Source: an uncultured Pirellulaceae bacterium (GTDB taxonomy: Bacteria; Planctomycetota; Planctomycetia; Pirellulales; Pirellulaceae). From it: 64,000 nt of DNA. Positions 1-10,193 of this stretch are shown one piece after another (positions within the stretch are counted from its first letter, which is position 1; the number at the start of each line of letters is the position of its first letter). The position numbers were made by a program, and so were the translations under genes. The stretch lies in contig CALFUT010000041.1 in NCBI GenBank assembly GCA_937929805.1, forward strand, positions 29,621 through 93,620, read 5' to 3'. The notes beneath the pieces are model-generated. The model made no database searches. It saw nothing but the letters and a program-made list of their open reading frames with translations, and was not told the DNA's origin.

Positions 1-406
1 TCACCTCGGCAACGCCATCGGCCACCGTCGCCGAGAATCCGCATCGTTTCAGCAGTGCCAAATCGGTCAAGTCATCGCCAATGTAGCCAACGTTTTCGAA
101 CGAGAGGCCTAGCCGTTCCAAAATCTCATTGGCACTGTCGATTTTGTCTTTCGATCCTTGGCAGATAATGTCTACGCCCAGTTCGTTCATTCTGTTCTGT
201 ACGATTTTCGATGATCGAGCCGTGATCACGCCAAACGATGGTCCCGCTTTTTGCCACAGCTTGATCGCCATGCCGTCGCGAACATGAAACGTTTTTGATT
301 CGACGCCGTTGTTGTCAAAGGTCAGCGCGCCGGTGGTCAGGATGCCATCTACGTCTGAAAGGAGTAGGCGGATTGATTCCACATTGAGTGATGGCTCAGT
401 CGTCAT
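1..406 (-). CDS. kdsC: KdsC-type HAD phosphatase (3-deoxy-D-manno-octulosonate 8-phosphate phosphatase), C-terminus cut by window edge
   Basis: The visible 135 residues match the C0-type HAD phosphatase KdsC, which removes phosphate from KDO-8-phosphate to give KDO for lipopolysaccharide synthesis in the cytoplasm. Motif I is DVDGILT with the nucleophile and acid/base aspartates at residues 18 and 20. A motif II threonine lies in GVITARS (59-65), and the metal-binding GDDLTD is at 110-115. The ATG at 406 is the only good start before the coding signal stops; no clear Shine-Dalgarno precedes it. The last few dozen residues lie outside the window. The gene points the same way as the biotin genes but is separated from bioC by about 410 bp of repeat-rich DNA, so it is probably transcribed independently. 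Other C0 HAD phosphatases (for example the CMP-sialic acid synthase-associated type) are possible but less likely. Confidence 0.85.
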   Translation of the reverse strand, partial: MTTEPSLNVESIRLLLSDVDGILTTGALTFDNNGVESKTFHVRDGMAIKLWQKAGPSFGVITARSSKIVQNRMNELGVDIICQGSKDKIDSANEILERLGLSFENVGYIGDDLTDLALLKRCGFSATVADGVAEV

Positions 407-816
407 CAAGATTTTCGCAGTCTAAAAAACATCCATGTTTTGAGCCACGATTTTACGTCGCGTCAGAACTCGCAAGCTACCGCAATGTCTGATCCGCTCA
501 AGCAGTCTGCTAGCGTTCAGTGGCAGCATGGGTGAATTCTGTAGTGTTGGAACAGGAGTCAACAGAGCAGAGAAAACGGAGAAGCAATCTCTGTTACCTC
601 TGTTTCCTCCTGTTCAAAAACGGCTCGCTGCTTGCGCCCGTCATCCGCCCGAATTCGGGACAATTTGAAACGCAGAGCCGCTGAGAGCGCAGAGGTAATC
701 GTTTAGGAAAGTGTTTTTTGACAGGCTTTACAGGATGAACAGGATTGGGAAGTAGAGAATTGAGTCAGCATCCTGTCCATCATGTTGATCCTGTCGAGTC
801 CGGCGCAGTTGTTCGA
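407..816. repeat. Repeat-rich intergenic region between kdsC and bioC
   Basis: No convincing gene lies here. Three degenerate repeat types are stacked. An inverted pair GAACAGGAG (550-558) and CTCCTGTTC (607-615) encloses CAGAG/CTCTG arms. A purine-rich stretch of the form ACGCAGAGCCG..GAGAGCGCAGAG lies near 670-695. A longer unit near 716-815 has TTTACAGGATGAACAGGATT followed about 30 bp on by ATCCTGTC..ATCATG..GATCCTGTC. The last unit recurs at 16676-16775 and partly at 16455-16530. Confidence 0.7.
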
Positions 817-1584
817 TCAATGAGCGAACAGATAGCAGCATTCGTACGTCAACGTGATCAAGCCGTTGCTGTCTCGTGTTTCTTCGAAAGCGTCGGTGAC
901 TTGTTGGAGCCATTTTCGCCCTGATAAACCGGTCGGCCGATCACGGCGAGCATTCGTTGCGCCGAGTTTGCGAACGGAATCGAACATCGCTCGAACCGAA
1001 TCGAATTGAATGTCGACCATTTCGGTTTTAGATTCGACCGAAGCGAAACCGGCCGCCTTCAGTTGGGCCTTCAATTGTTCAATCGTTAGAAACGAGTGAA
1101 CTCGATCGTCACCAGAAACGGAAGCAAGGGTTTCTCTCCACTGTTTCATCGTGCCCGGCCCAAAGGTTGAAAGAAAGGCTTTTCCGCCGGGCTGCAAGAT
1201 GCGACGCAGTTCGGAAAATACGGCCCCGGAGTCGCACCACTGAATGGCAGCATTGGAAACGGCCCATCGGAACACGTTTTCGGCTACCGGCAGCGATGCG
1301 ATGTCAGATTTGATCAGCCGTGCCTGTGGTACACGAAGCCGAGTTTGCTCTAGCATGGCAGATGAAATATCGACGCCAGTCAAATTGGTTGCGGTGGTTC
1401 GATGTGCCAGCTTTTGAAGTAAGTCACCCGTTCCACAGCCGAGGTCAACGAGCTGGCCGTCGAACGTGCTTGGCATTTTGGCTAGCAGCCGATCGGCCAT
1501 CTGTCGTTGAAGCGAGGCGACTGAGTCATAGGTCGCGGCGGCTCGATCGAACTGTCTTTCAATTTGTTCCCGTTGTAAATCCAC
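817..1584 (-). CDS. bioC: Malonyl-[acyl-carrier protein] O-methyltransferase BioC
   Basis: BioC methylates the free carboxyl of malonyl-ACP, disguising it so that the fatty acid cycle can build the pimeloyl chain of biotin. The 255-residue protein is a class I SAM methyltransferase: the glycine-rich SAM loop DLGCGTGD is at residues 47-54, an acidic residue follows in TGVDIS, and a post-I motif with NAAIQW is as in BioC. The start is a GTG at 1584, two bases after the bioH stop, so translation is probably coupled. It is the last gene of the biotin operon. Position next to bioH and bioF makes BioC much likelier than a generic methyltransferase. Confidence 0.88.
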   Translation of the reverse strand: MDLQREQIERQFDRAAATYDSVASLQRQMADRLLAKMPSTFDGQLVDLGCGTGDLLQKLAHRTTATNLTGVDISSAMLEQTRLRVPQARLIKSDIASLPVAENVFRWAVSNAAIQWCDSGAVFSELRRILQPGGKAFLSTFGPGTMKQWRETLASVSGDDRVHSFLTIEQLKAQLKAAGFASVESKTEMVDIQFDSVRAMFDSVRKLGATNARRDRPTGLSGRKWLQQVTDAFEETRDSNGLITLTYECCYLFAH

Positions 1585-1586
1585 GA

Positions 1587-2330
1587 TCAGGGTTTCACTC
1601 CGGTGAATTGTTTCATTCGCTCAGTAAACCAATCGCGTGATGTTACGAATGGGATGTGGCCAGCTGCAACTTCGTGAAGCCGCGCATCGGGAATTTCTTG
1701 GGCGAGAAATCGTCCGGCTTCAGCAGGAATGACTCGGTCTTCCGTGCCGACGATCACTTCTGTTGCACACTGAATGTTCTTGATCGACTCGCGAAGGTCC
1801 GTGGATCGCAGCAAGTTCAATCCTGACTGCAGGGTGTTCCACGAAGTGGATGGTTCTGAAAAGACGTCATTGGCCAGTTCACGCGACCGGACTCGCGCGT
1901 CGGTTGCCGCTCCAAGCTGCAGCAGGAAAAACCGAGCTAACGCTTTGGGGTAGTCTTTTTCGAACTGATCCGACAAGTTCTGCATTGCCGTCTCACTGGA
2001 GCCGTGCTGCCAGAGGTCATCTTGCATGAACTTGGGGGTCGAGCAAACCAAAACCAATCTTTCGATCCGTTTGGGTTGCTTTAGCGCGGCGGTCATTGCA
2101 ACCATCCCGCCCAGCGACCACCCACACCAGATTGCAGACGCGGGGGCTTGGTCCAGAACCGCGTCCGCGATGTCGGACAAGTTCTCTCCCGGCGGTTGGT
2201 CCGCCAGCGAACCGTAGCCCGGCAGGTCGATTGTGGTTACGTGAAAAACCTGCTCGAGCGACGGGATCACACCATTCCAGACCTTTGAATTGACTCCCCA
2301 GCCGTGCAAAAGTACAAGGTTTGGTTTCAT
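1587..2330 (-). CDS. bioH: Pimeloyl-ACP methyl ester esterase BioH-like alpha/beta hydrolase
   Basis: BioH removes the methyl group placed by BioC once the pimeloyl chain is complete, releasing pimeloyl-ACP for BioF. The 247-residue alpha/beta hydrolase has the HGWG oxyanion region near residue 9, the nucleophile elbow GWSLGG near 69-74, an aspartate in VGTEDRVIP and a histidine in AAGHIPF near the C-terminus, giving a full catalytic triad. The strings LVLLHGWG and IWCGWSLGG closely resemble enterobacterial BioH. The ATG at 2330 overlaps the bioF stop in an ATGA arrangement. Its place between bioF and bioC supports the role. Confidence 0.88.
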   Translation of the reverse strand: MKPNLVLLHGWGVNSKVWNGVIPSLEQVFHVTTIDLPGYGSLADQPPGENLSDIADAVLDQAPASAIWCGWSLGGMVAMTAALKQPKRIERLVLVCSTPKFMQDDLWQHGSSETAMQNLSDQFEKDYPKALARFFLLQLGAATDARVRSRELANDVFSEPSTSWNTLQSGLNLLRSTDLRESIKNIQCATEVIVGTEDRVIPAEAGRFLAQEIPDARLHEVAAGHIPFVTSRDWFTERMKQFTGVKP

Positions 2331-3517
2331 GATGCGTCCTCCGCAGCGATTAACTGCCGGAAGGCGTCGTCGGTCAAGACGGACAACAGTTTGTCGATGT
2401 CTTCGTCGGTATGATCGGCTCGGAAAGTCAGGCGGATTCGGGCAGAGCCAATAGGCACGGTGGGGGGCCGAATCGCGATGCCAAGGATGCCGTTTTCTCG
2501 GAGCAACGCGTCCGCCGCGAGTGCACTTTTCTCGGAACCCAGAACAATTGGCTGGATGGCGGTGGGTGACGGCATCAGCGGCAGGCCTGCCTCAGCCGCT
2601 TCTTTGCGAAAACGATTGATCAAGGACTTTAATCGCTGACGACGCGACGGTTCGGATTGAATTAGATTGACGGCCGTGATTGAAGCCGCAGCAACCGCCG
2701 GCGGCAGCGCCGTTGTGTAGATGTAGGTGCGAGCAAATTGGATAAGCGACTGAATGTAAATGGCATCGCCCGCGACAAACGCTCCGAAGCTACCGGCTGC
2801 CTTGCCGAGTGTGCCCACCATCAAAACGTTGCCGCCGACTGGTACACCTTCCTGTTCCAATAGCCCAGCCCCGCTTGTGCCAAGGACGCCAAACCCGTGT
2901 GCGTCATCGACGACCAGCATCGCTTCTTGCTGTCGGCACAGTCCAGCCAGTTGTTGCACCGGCGCGACGTCACCGTCCATGCTGAACGTTCCGTCAGTCA
3001 GAACCATTTTGCGATTGGCGTCGCTGCCTGCGAGCGATTTTTCAACCGAATTGATATCGAGATGCGGGTAGCGTTTCATCTTCACGGGGCTGATTGAGCC
3101 GGCATCCAACAGCGAAGCGTGATTCAGTTTGTCCTCCAGCAGTAAATCGTTGCGTGCGAGGAACGTTTGGGGGACCGCAAGGTTTGCCATGTATCCGGTT
3201 GAGAAAACAATCGCTTGCTGGGCGCCCAGCATCGCGGCCAGATCTTGCTCCAGCTGATGGTGGAGTTCTTGGTGACCGCAAACTAGGTGTGAAGCACCGC
3301 TGCCGGTGCCGAAGGTTTCGATGGCTTCGGCTGACGCTTGTTTTAACGCAGGGTGATTGGCTAGCGCGAGATAATCGTTACTGCAAAAATTCAACAACGG
3401 TTGGCCGTCGATGGTCAGCGTTCGGCCCATCGGCGACTGGACGCGTTTCCGAGCCCGCCAACGATTTGCTTGTTCTCGTTGTTGGAAAGAACGCTCAATT
3501 TCCCCACGCCACGGCAT
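2327..3517 (-). CDS. bioF: 8-amino-7-oxononanoate synthase BioF
   Basis: BioF is a PLP enzyme that condenses pimeloyl-ACP (or CoA) with L-alanine, releasing CO2, to give 8-amino-7-oxononanoate. The 396-residue length fits the alpha-oxoamine synthase family. Visible signatures are NFCSNDYLALANHP near 44-57, FSTGYMANLA, the DDAHGFG motif with the PLP-binding aspartate and histidine, and VGTLGKAAGSFG, where the lysine forms the internal aldimine. The ATG at 3517 overlaps the bioB stop by one base (TAATG), and its own stop overlaps bioH, so the three genes are translationally coupled. KBL-type glycine C-acetyltransferase is a close relative, but the context decides. Confidence 0.94.
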   Translation of the reverse strand: MPWRGEIERSFQQREQANRWRARKRVQSPMGRTLTIDGQPLLNFCSNDYLALANHPALKQASAEAIETFGTGSGASHLVCGHQELHHQLEQDLAAMLGAQQAIVFSTGYMANLAVPQTFLARNDLLLEDKLNHASLLDAGSISPVKMKRYPHLDINSVEKSLAGSDANRKMVLTDGTFSMDGDVAPVQQLAGLCRQQEAMLVVDDAHGFGVLGTSGAGLLEQEGVPVGGNVLMVGTLGKAAGSFGAFVAGDAIYIQSLIQFARTYIYTTALPPAVAAASITAVNLIQSEPSRRQRLKSLINRFRKEAAEAGLPLMPSPTAIQPIVLGSEKSALAADALLRENGILGIAIRPPTVPIGSARIRLTFRADHTDEDIDKLLSVLTDDAFRQLIAAEDAS

Positions 3518-4497
3518 TACTGTTGGCAGCCGGACGCGGAAATGCCCAGCTTCTCGAAAAGATCACGATCATGCTTGACGGTCGCGTTGCCAGTGGTCAG
3601 CAGTTGGTCGCCGTAAAAGATGCTGTTGGCTCCCGCTAGAAAGCAGAGTGCCTGCATTTGGTCGTTCATCTCTTCGCGGCCTGCTGAAAGGCGAACGTAA
3701 GACTTAGGCATCAAGATCCGAGCCACGGCGACGGTGCGAACGAAGTCGAACGGGTCGATGTCGTCCTGTTCGGCCAGCGGAGTGCCGGCGACCTTGACCA
3801 GATTGTTGATCGGCACGCTTTCGGGTGGCGGATCTAAATTGGCCAGAGTCAGCAGTAGGCCGACTCGATCTGCTTGATCCTCACCCATGCCGACGATGCC
3901 TCCGCAGCAAACTTTCATGCCGGCATCGCGAACGTTTTTCAAAGTTTCCAAGCGGTCGTCATAAGTCCGCGTTGTGATGATTTCGCCGTAGAACTCGGGC
4001 GACGTGTCCAAGTTGTGGTTGTAGTAATCCAAGCCGGCATCCGTCAACGCTTGAGCGTGTTCTTCGTTCAGCATCCCAAGAGTCGCACATGTTTCTAGGC
4101 CAAGTGCTTTGACGGCTTTGACGGCAGCCGAAACTTCAGCGATGTCGGAATCTTTTGGGCTGCGCCATGCGGCACCCATGCAGAACCGCCCTGCCCCGTT
4201 GGCTTTCGCTTTTTCGGCTGCGGCGACGATCTGATCTAGCGGCAACAGTTTTTCTTTTTTCAATCCGGTTTTATACCGAGCACTTTGCGGGCAGTACGCG
4301 CAGTCTTCGGGGCAAGCACCGGTTTTGATGCTTAGCAAGCTACTCAGCTGAACCTTGTTGGCATCGTGGTTCTCTCGATGCACCGAAGCGGCTTGGAAAA
4401 TCAGGTCGTTGAACGGTAGCTCAAAAAGATCGGCCACTTGTTGGCGGGTCCAAGTGGTCTGAGGAGTTGTCTCGGGGGCGGTTTTTAGTTCGGGCAT
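3517..4497 (-). CDS. bioB: Biotin synthase BioB (radical SAM)
   Basis: BioB inserts sulfur into dethiobiotin, the last step of biotin synthesis, using a radical-SAM 4Fe-4S cluster and a sacrificial 2Fe-2S cluster. The CxxxCxxC motif is visible in [16 protein letters not shown]. Further conserved parts are [20 protein letters not shown] and the C-terminal [16 protein letters not shown]. The frame also allows an upstream TTG at 4524, but the ATG at 4497 gives a 326-residue protein of normal length and is preferred. It is the second gene of the operon after bioA, 108 bp downstream, and is joined to bioF by a TAATG junction. Confidence 0.95.
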   Translation of the reverse strand: MPELKTAPETTPQTTWTRQQVADLFELPFNDLIFQAASVHRENHDANKVQLSSLLSIKTGACPEDCAYCPQSARYKTGLKKEKLLPLDQIVAAAEKAKANGAGRFCMGAAWRSPKDSDIAEVSAAVKAVKALGLETCATLGMLNEEHAQALTDAGLDYYNHNLDTSPEFYGEIITTRTYDDRLETLKNVRDAGMKVCCGGIVGMGEDQADRVGLLLTLANLDPPPESVPINNLVKVAGTPLAEQDDIDPFDFVRTVAVARILMPKSYVRLSAGREEMNDQMQALCFLAGANSIFYGDQLLTTGNATVKHDRDLFEKLGISASGCQQ

Positions 4498-4605
4498 GGT
4501 TGGAGCGATAAAAATGTCATGCAATTGCGATTTTGAGCCGATCTCGTAGCTACGATTTTAACATGAACCGGACGTTTCGTCAGTGGCAAGGAAGACACCG
4601 ATTCT

Positions 4606-5865
4606 TCATTGCGCGTTGATAAAACCTGAAATGGCGTCGCAAAGTAGAGCGAGGTCCGCTTGGTCGATCGTAAACGCGGGAGCCAGATAGATCGTGTCCC
4701 GGATCGGGCGAATCCAAACGCCCCGGTCCACGAAAAAACTGACGGCTTGAGCGACGTCAACCTCGTGCTGCATCCGAACGGCTCCGATGGCTCCTAAGCA
4801 GTGAATCGAATTAACGGCGTCGGCCGAAGCCAAAGGGCATAACCGTTCACGCAGTTGATTCTCAATTGCCGCGACTTGGTCCAAGCGAGGCTCCGTTTCA
4901 AAAAGTTTGATCGAGGCATTCGCGGCAGCGCAGGCGATCGGGTTGCCCATGAACGTGGGGCCGTGCATGAGAGCATGCGCGGAATTGTCCGAGTGAAAGG
5001 CGTTGTAGATTCTCTCGGTGGCGATCGTCGCTGCCAGTCCGACGCTGCATCCGGTTAGGCCTTTGCCAACGCAAACAATGTCGGGTTCGATTTCCGCTTG
5101 CTCGAAAGCGAACATGGTTCCCGTGCGACCGAAACCGGTGGCGACTTCGTCAGCGATGAAGATCAGATCGTGTTCGCGGCAGGCGTCGAACACTGCACGA
5201 AGCGTGTCGGCGGAATGGAAACGCATCCCGGCCGCCATCTGCGCGAGTGGCTCTATGATGACGCCCGCTAATTGGTCTTGGTGAGTTTCTAGGAACTGCT
5301 TGAACTGGACCAGCGCCGATTCGCTTTCTGGCAAGGGCTGTGGAAATTGCTGAAGCAAAAATCCCTTGAAGTGAGCGTGCATGCTATCTTCGGGATCGCA
5401 GAGGCTCATCGCGCCCGTCGTGTCGCCATGGTAAGAGTTTTGAAAACATACGAAGCGATTTTTCTTGGCCGCCGCACTCTGCTGGTTCCGCCAAAACTGA
5501 ACAGCCATCTTCATAGCGACCTCGACGGCCACTGATCCCGAGTCCACCAAGAACACTTTGTTGTGTTCGCCCGGCAAAAGATTCGCCAAGGATTCCGATA
5601 GCTGCCGCGCGGGTTCGTGGATCAAGCCGCCCATCATGATGTGCGGCATGTTGGCGGCTTGCTTTTGAATTGCCTTGACGATTTCAGGATGGTTGTAGCC
5701 GTGGCAGGCGGTCCACCACGAAGCGATTCCATCGATCAACGTTCGCCCGTCGGCCAGATGAATCCGCGTTCCTTCGGTCGCCGCGACGTTCAATGGCGGC
5801 AATGCCGTTTTCATTTGCGAATACGGCATCCAAAGGGGCGTGTGAAGGGCGGGTTGAGACGGCAT
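4606..5865 (-). CDS. bioA: Adenosylmethionine-8-amino-7-oxononanoate transaminase BioA
   Basis: BioA transfers the amino group of SAM to 8-amino-7-oxononanoate to form 7,8-diaminononanoate, using PLP. The 419-residue class III aminotransferase starts HTPLWMPYSQM and has IASWWTACHGYNHP, the substrate-site region typical of BioA. It also has the DEVATGFGRTG aspartate motif that holds the PLP ring nitrogen and the lysine in VCVGKGLTG that binds PLP. It opens the biotin operon. The promoter should lie in the 154 bp shared with the divergent Uma2 gene, but no clear sigma-70 element was seen on this strand. Confidence 0.94.
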   Translation of the reverse strand: MPSQPALHTPLWMPYSQMKTALPPLNVAATEGTRIHLADGRTLIDGIASWWTACHGYNHPEIVKAIQKQAANMPHIMMGGLIHEPARQLSESLANLLPGEHNKVFLVDSGSVAVEVAMKMAVQFWRNQQSAAAKKNRFVCFQNSYHGDTTGAMSLCDPEDSMHAHFKGFLLQQFPQPLPESESALVQFKQFLETHQDQLAGVIIEPLAQMAAGMRFHSADTLRAVFDACREHDLIFIADEVATGFGRTGTMFAFEQAEIEPDIVCVGKGLTGCSVGLAATIATERIYNAFHSDNSAHALMHGPTFMGNPIACAAANASIKLFETEPRLDQVAAIENQLRERLCPLASADAVNSIHCLGAIGAVRMQHEVDVAQAVSFFVDRGVWIRPIRDTIYLAPAFTIDQADLALLCDAISGFINAQ

Positions 5866-5921
5866 GGACTGACGGTTTTTGGGGAAAGACGAATCGAGTC
5901 AAAAATAACTGGGAAACGATG

Positions 5922-5951
5922 TGGTCAGAACGGTTTTGAGCAACCTATAAT
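5922..5951 (+). promoter_or_regulatory. Possible sigma-70-like promoter of the Uma2 gene
   Basis: A perfect TATAAT at 5946-5951 is preceded 18 bp upstream by TGGTCA (5922-5927), four of six matches to the -35 consensus. A start near 5958 would leave a leader of about 60 bases ending in a GAGG Shine-Dalgarno before the ATG at 6020. This is inferred from sequence only. Confidence 0.35.
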
Positions 5952-6019
5952 CGTTGAAGACGGTCTGCGGGTCCACCGCCGCGAACGAAATCTCCCGTTG
6001 AATCCTTGAGGATAATCTG

Positions 6020-6592
6020 ATGAGTTCCGTGCAAAAATCAATTAACTTGATGTCGGTCGAGGAATACCTTGCGTGGGAGCGTGAGCAAGTCGAGAAGCAC
6101 GAGTATTATGGCGGCGAAGTTTTTTCGCAGCCTGGGGGGACTCGGCGTCACAGTTTGATTGGCGGCAATCTTTGTGCTGAGTTAACGATTGCTCTGAAAG
6201 GCCAGCCGTGTGAAGTGCACGGCAGTGACATGCGAGTCCACATCAAGGCGAATGACTCGCAGGTTTATCCTGATGTGTCGATCGTTTGTCCGCCGATTGA
6301 GGCCGATACCAACGATGTGATCTCGAATCCCGTGCTTGTCGCGGAGGTTTTGTCGCCCTCAACCGCCGACTTTGATCGTGGCACGAAGTTCGGTCACTAC
6401 CGTCTGCTTCCTTCATTGCGAGAATATTTGGTTCTTTGGCAGGACGAAGCTCGAGCGGAGCACCATGTGATGCAAGAGGCGGGTGTTTGGGTGTTGAAGG
6501 AAATCGTTGGTCTGGATCAGACACTGGATTTGGCAAGCATCGGTAAATCAATTTTGATGTCGGATGTTTACGACAAAGTTGACTTCGAGTGA
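6020..6592 (+). CDS. Uma2 family (DUF820) putative restriction-like endonuclease
   Basis: The 190-residue protein belongs to the Uma2/DUF820 family, which has a PD-(D/E)XK restriction-endonuclease fold. Visible hallmarks are MSVEEYLAWE at the N-terminus, KHEYYGGEVF, the acidic YPDVSIVCPP (the aspartate of the active site) and LVAEVLSPST (the glutamate), followed by the FGHYRLLPSLREYLVL tail that is common in the family. The start ATG is preceded by TTGAGGATAATCTG, a good ribosome binding site. Uma2 genes occur in many copies in planctomycetes, cyanobacteria and Chloroflexi; their role is not settled. It stands alone, divergent from the biotin operon. Confidence 0.85.
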   Translation: MSSVQKSINLMSVEEYLAWEREQVEKHEYYGGEVFSQPGGTRRHSLIGGNLCAELTIALKGQPCEVHGSDMRVHIKANDSQVYPDVSIVCPPIEADTNDVISNPVLVAEVLSPSTADFDRGTKFGHYRLLPSLREYLVLWQDEARAEHHVMQEAGVWVLKEIVGLDQTLDLASIGKSILMSDVYDKVDFE

Positions 6593-6599
6593 GTTTTGA

Positions 6600-6680
6600 A
6601 AGCCACGAATTTCACGAATCACCACGCATGAGCTGCGTAGTAGATTCGTGGAGATTGGTGTGATTCGTAGCTGTTCAATT
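6600..6680. repeat. Degenerate inverted repeat of the CCACGAATTTCACGAAT type
   Basis: Between the Uma2 gene and carB lies GCCACGAATTTCACGAATC with, about 40 bp on, ATTCGTGGAGATTGGTGTGATTCGT, partly the reverse complement of the first arm. This can form a long imperfect hairpin between two convergent genes and may act as a bidirectional terminator. Confidence 0.5.
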
Positions 6681-6719
6681 CACAATCCTTCCGTACTCAA
6701 GTTTTTTTAAATCGGCTGC

Positions 6720-9700
6720 TCACACCATCGAGAATCGTTCTTGGAGCGATTCGACTTCCATTTCCTCGCTGCGGAGAGCGGTCATGGCTTGGACGGCGGC
6801 CTCGGCGGCTTGGATCGTCGTGATGCATGGGACGCCATGCTGCACCGCTGCGGCGCGGATGCTGCCTTCGTCGGTGCGAGCACCTTTGCCAATAGGCGTG
6901 TTGATGATTAAGTCGATGTCCTCGTTTTTCATGTGGTCGATCAGGTTCGGATGACCTTCAATGATCTTCTTGACGGATTCGACTTCGATGCCGGCCTCTT
7001 GAAGGCGTTTCGCAGTTCCCGATGTGGAAATGATCACGAAACCAAGTTCCTTCAACTGACGAGCGACCTCGACGACCCGTTCTTTATGGCGATCGGTCAC
7101 GCTAACAAAGATGCGACCGGATTCGGGCAGATTGACTCCGGCAGCCAGTTGTCCTTTGGCGAACGCGATCGCGAAATTGCGACCGATGCCCATGACCTCG
7201 CCCGTACTTCGCATCTCGGGGCCCAACACGATGTCGACGCCGGCGAACTTGCGGAATGGAAAGACACTTTCTTTGCACGAGACGCGAGACGGCACAGGCT
7301 CTTGCGTAAAACCAAGGTCGGCCAGTTTTGCACCGGCCATGACTTTTGCCGCGATGCTGGCGACCGCGACACCGGTTGCTTTGGCGACAAAAGGAACGGT
7401 GCGGCTGGCTCGGGGATTCACCTCAAGCACGTAAACATTCCAGCCATCGGCTTCTTTCTTGACGGCAAACTGCACGTTCATCAGTCCGACGACATTTAGG
7501 TGCTTCGCCATCGCGATCGTTGACGCTCGAATTTCATCGATCACCGACTCTTCAAGCGAGTACGGTGGAATCACGCAGGCCGAGTCACCGCTGTGCACAC
7601 CGGCTTCTTCGATGTGTTCCATGATGCCAGCAACGACGGCATCGGTCCCATCGGCAACACAGTCAACGTCGACTTCGATCGCGTCTTCGAGGAATCGATC
7701 GATCAGCACCGGTTGCCCAGCCGCGACGATGAACGCTTCCAGCACAAATCGTTCCAGCTGAGACTTGTCGTAGCAGATCTCCATGGCTCGACCACCCAGT
7801 ACGAAACTTGGACGAACGAGAACCGGATATCCAATTTCTGCAACTTCGCGGCGAGCTTCCTCCATAGTGCGAGCAATGCCATTGGCCGGTTGCTTCAAGT
7901 CCAAAGTGTGTAGCAGTTTTTGGAATTGTTCGCGGTCTTCGGCCGAGTCAATCGTGTCGACGGACGTTCCGATGATCGGCACGCCGGCGTCGGACAAAGC
8001 TCTGGCGAGATTCAGCGGAGTCTGTCCTCCGAATTGAACGATGACGCCATCAGGTTGAATGCGATCACAGATGTTCAGCACGTCCTCGACGGTCAACGGC
8101 TCAAAGAACAAAATATCACTGGTGTCGTAATCGGTGCTGACAGTTTCCGGATTTGAGTTCACCATCACGGACTCGATGCCCATTTCACGCAACGCATAGC
8201 TGGCGTGGCAGCAGCAGTAATCGAACTCGATGCCCTGCCCGATTCGGTTGGGACCACCGCCAAGAATCATGATCCGCTTCTTGTCCGATTTGGCTGGCGC
8301 TTCACATTCGCTTTCGTAGGTCGAGTAGTAGTACGGCGTGTACGCTTCAAATTCTGCGGCGCAGGTGTCGACCGATTTGTAGGTTGAGATGACGCCCAGA
8401 GTTTTTCTGATTTCACGAATCTCTAGTTCGGTCGTTTCCCAGATGTGAGCCATCTGTCGATCCGAGAAACCGGCCTGCTTGGCGGTCAACATCTGGTCGT
8501 GAGTCAAGTTCGCCAGCTTAATTGACCGCAATTGTTCCTCCATTTGCACGATTCCGTACAAATGGTCAAGGAACCAGCGATCGATGCGAGTCAGTTCGAA
8601 AACGTCCTCGATCGTCATCCCGCTTTTAAACGCGTATCGCAGATACCATGGCCTTTCCGAATTTGGGACAGACAGCTTGGCTTTAATGGTGTCTGCATCG
8701 GGTTGTTCATCGGTTCCCCACAGATCTTTGGGGCCGCAACCGAAGCCAAAACTGCCGACTTCTAGTCCGCGAAGAGCTTTTTGGAAGGACTCTTTAAAGG
8801 TCCGGCCGATGGCCATTGTTTCGCCAACGCTTTTCATTTGCGTCATCAGCGTGGCGTCGGCCTCTGGAAATTTCTCGAACGTGAAGCGAGGAATTTTGGT
8901 CACGACGTAGTCGATCGTTGGCTCGAAGCAAGCCAATGTTTCCTTGGTGATATCGTTTGGCAGTTCATGCAGTCGGTAGCCGACGGCCAGCTTGGCCGCG
9001 ATCTTCGCGATCGGGAAACCGGTTGCCTTGGACGCGAGAGCACTCGATCGACTAACGCGAGGATTCATCTCGATCACGATCATTCGCCCGGAGGTAGGGT
9101 GGATCGCGAATTGAATGTTAGAACCACCCGTTTCGACACCGATCTCTCGAATGATTGCCAGACTGGCATCCCGCATTCGCTGGTATTCTTTGTCGGTCAG
9201 CGTTTGGGCCGGGGCTACTGTGATCGAGTCACCTGTGTGGACACCCATCGGATCAAGGTTTTCGATCGCGCAGATGATGACGACGTTGTCATCCGCATCG
9301 CGGACGACTTCCATTTCGTACTCTTTCCAGCCGATGATGGATTCTTCGATCAACACTTCTGTTGTTGGCGACTGATCAAGGCCTCGACGAACCAGCGTAT
9401 CGAACTCGTCACGGTTGTAAGCGATTGCCGATCCGCTGCCGCCCATGGTAAAGCTAGGGCGAATCAAGCAAGGGAGTCCGACCTTTTCCATGATTTCCCG
9501 AGCGTGTTCGACAGTCTGAACGGTTTCGCCGGTGCAGATATCAAGGCCGCACTCGTGCATCGCGTCTTGGAATCGCTCGCGATTCTCGGCCTTGTCGATC
9601 ACATCAGCGTCAGCCGCGATCATTTCGACGTTGTATTTTTCAAGGACCCCTTGAGCAGACAGTTCCATCGCCAAGTTCAAAGCCGTCTGGCCACCAAGCG

Positions 9701-9965
9701 TCGGAAGAAGTGCGTCCGGTTTCTCTCGAGCGATGATCTGTTCGACGATCTTCCAGTTGAGCGGTTCGATGTAAGTTCGCTCGGCCGTGGCGGGATCGGT
9801 CATGATCGTCGCTGGGTTGGAGTTTACCAGCACGACCTCGTAGCCTTCCTCACGCAATGCCTTGCACGCTTGAGTCCCGGAGTAGTCGAATTCGCAGGCC
9901 TGCCCAATCACAATCGGACCAGAGCCCAGCAGCAGAATTTTATGAATGTCATCGCGTCTTGGCAC
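6720..9965 (-). CDS. carB: Carbamoyl-phosphate synthase large subunit CarB
   Basis: CarB makes carbamoyl phosphate from bicarbonate, two ATP and ammonia supplied by CarA, feeding arginine and pyrimidine synthesis. The 1081-residue length is normal. The N-terminal half carries [22 protein letters not shown] (read as two stretches) and its ATP-grasp domain to about residue 400. An oligomerisation domain follows, then the second half with [18 protein letters not shown] and the second ATP-grasp to about 940, and a C-terminal MGS-like allosteric domain with [12 protein letters not shown]. The start is a GTG at 9965, preceded by AGGTGA at good spacing. carA is not adjacent. A 437-codon antisense frame inside the gene is only a shadow of its codon bias. 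Confidence 0.97.
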   Translation of the reverse strand: MPRRDDIHKILLLGSGPIVIGQACEFDYSGTQACKALREEGYEVVLVNSNPATIMTDPATAERTYIEPLNWKIVEQIIAREKPDALLPTLGGQTALNLAMELSAQGVLEKYNVEMIAADADVIDKAENRERFQDAMHECGLDICTGETVQTVEHAREIMEKVGLPCLIRPSFTMGGSGSAIAYNRDEFDTLVRRGLDQSPTTEVLIEESIIGWKEYEMEVVRDADDNVVIICAIENLDPMGVHTGDSITVAPAQTLTDKEYQRMRDASLAIIREIGVETGGSNIQFAIHPTSGRMIVIEMNPRVSRSSALASKATGFPIAKIAAKLAVGYRLHELPNDITKETLACFEPTIDYVVTKIPRFTFEKFPEADATLMTQMKSVGETMAIGRTFKESFQKALRGLEVGSFGFGCGPKDLWGTDEQPDADTIKAKLSVPNSERPWYLRYAFKSGMTIEDVFELTRIDRWFLDHLYGIVQMEEQLRSIKLANLTHDQMLTAKQAGFSDRQMAHIWETTELEIREIRKTLGVISTYKSVDTCAAEFEAYTPYYYSTYESECEAPAKSDKKRIMILGGGPNRIGQGIEFDYCCCHASYALREMGIESVMVNSNPETVSTDYDTSDILFFEPLTVEDVLNICDRIQPDGVIVQFGGQTPLNLARALSDAGVPIIGTSVDTIDSAEDREQFQKLLHTLDLKQPANGIARTMEEARREVAEIGYPVLVRPSFVLGGRAMEICYDKSQLERFVLEAFIVAAGQPVLIDRFLEDAIEVDVDCVADGTDAVVAGIMEHIEEAGVHSGDSACVIPPYSLEESVIDEIRASTIAMAKHLNVVGLMNVQFAVKKEADGWNVYVLEVNPRASRTVPFVAKATGVAVASIAAKVMAGAKLADLGFTQEPVPSRVSCKESVFPFRKFAGVDIVLGPEMRSTGEVMGIGRNFAIAFAKGQLAAGVNLPESGRIFVSVTDRHKERVVEVARQLKELGFVIISTSGTAKRLQEAGIEVESVKKIIEGHPNLIDHMKNEDIDLIINTPIGKGARTDEGSIRAAAVQHGVPCITTIQAAEAAVQAMTALRSEEMEVESLQERFSMV

Positions 9966-10193
9966 GAAAAATCACCTAAAAACGGAGGTCTTGGCTTGGA
10001 AAATAAAATTTCCCCAGCGTACCAACGAAGGGGGCATTCGGGCAAGCGGCCTGCCGAGTCATTTGGCCACTTTCAAGCCAAGCTTGAACCATGACTTTGG
10101 CGTTTCGATCTTTCGACTATCAAAGATTGCTGATCCAAGATTGGAACGATCAGATTGCAGGTTCCAGCGTCAGCTCCAAAACCTTTTCCATCA

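Noticed and set aside
728..913. 61-codon minus frame upstream of the bioC stop
   Set aside because: It is built from the TTTACAGGA repeat and the end of bioC and has no protein character.
8781..10094. 437-codon plus-strand frame opposite carB
   Set aside because: It is fully antisense to carB, has Cys/His/Arg-rich composition and no domain pattern; it reflects codon bias of the true gene.
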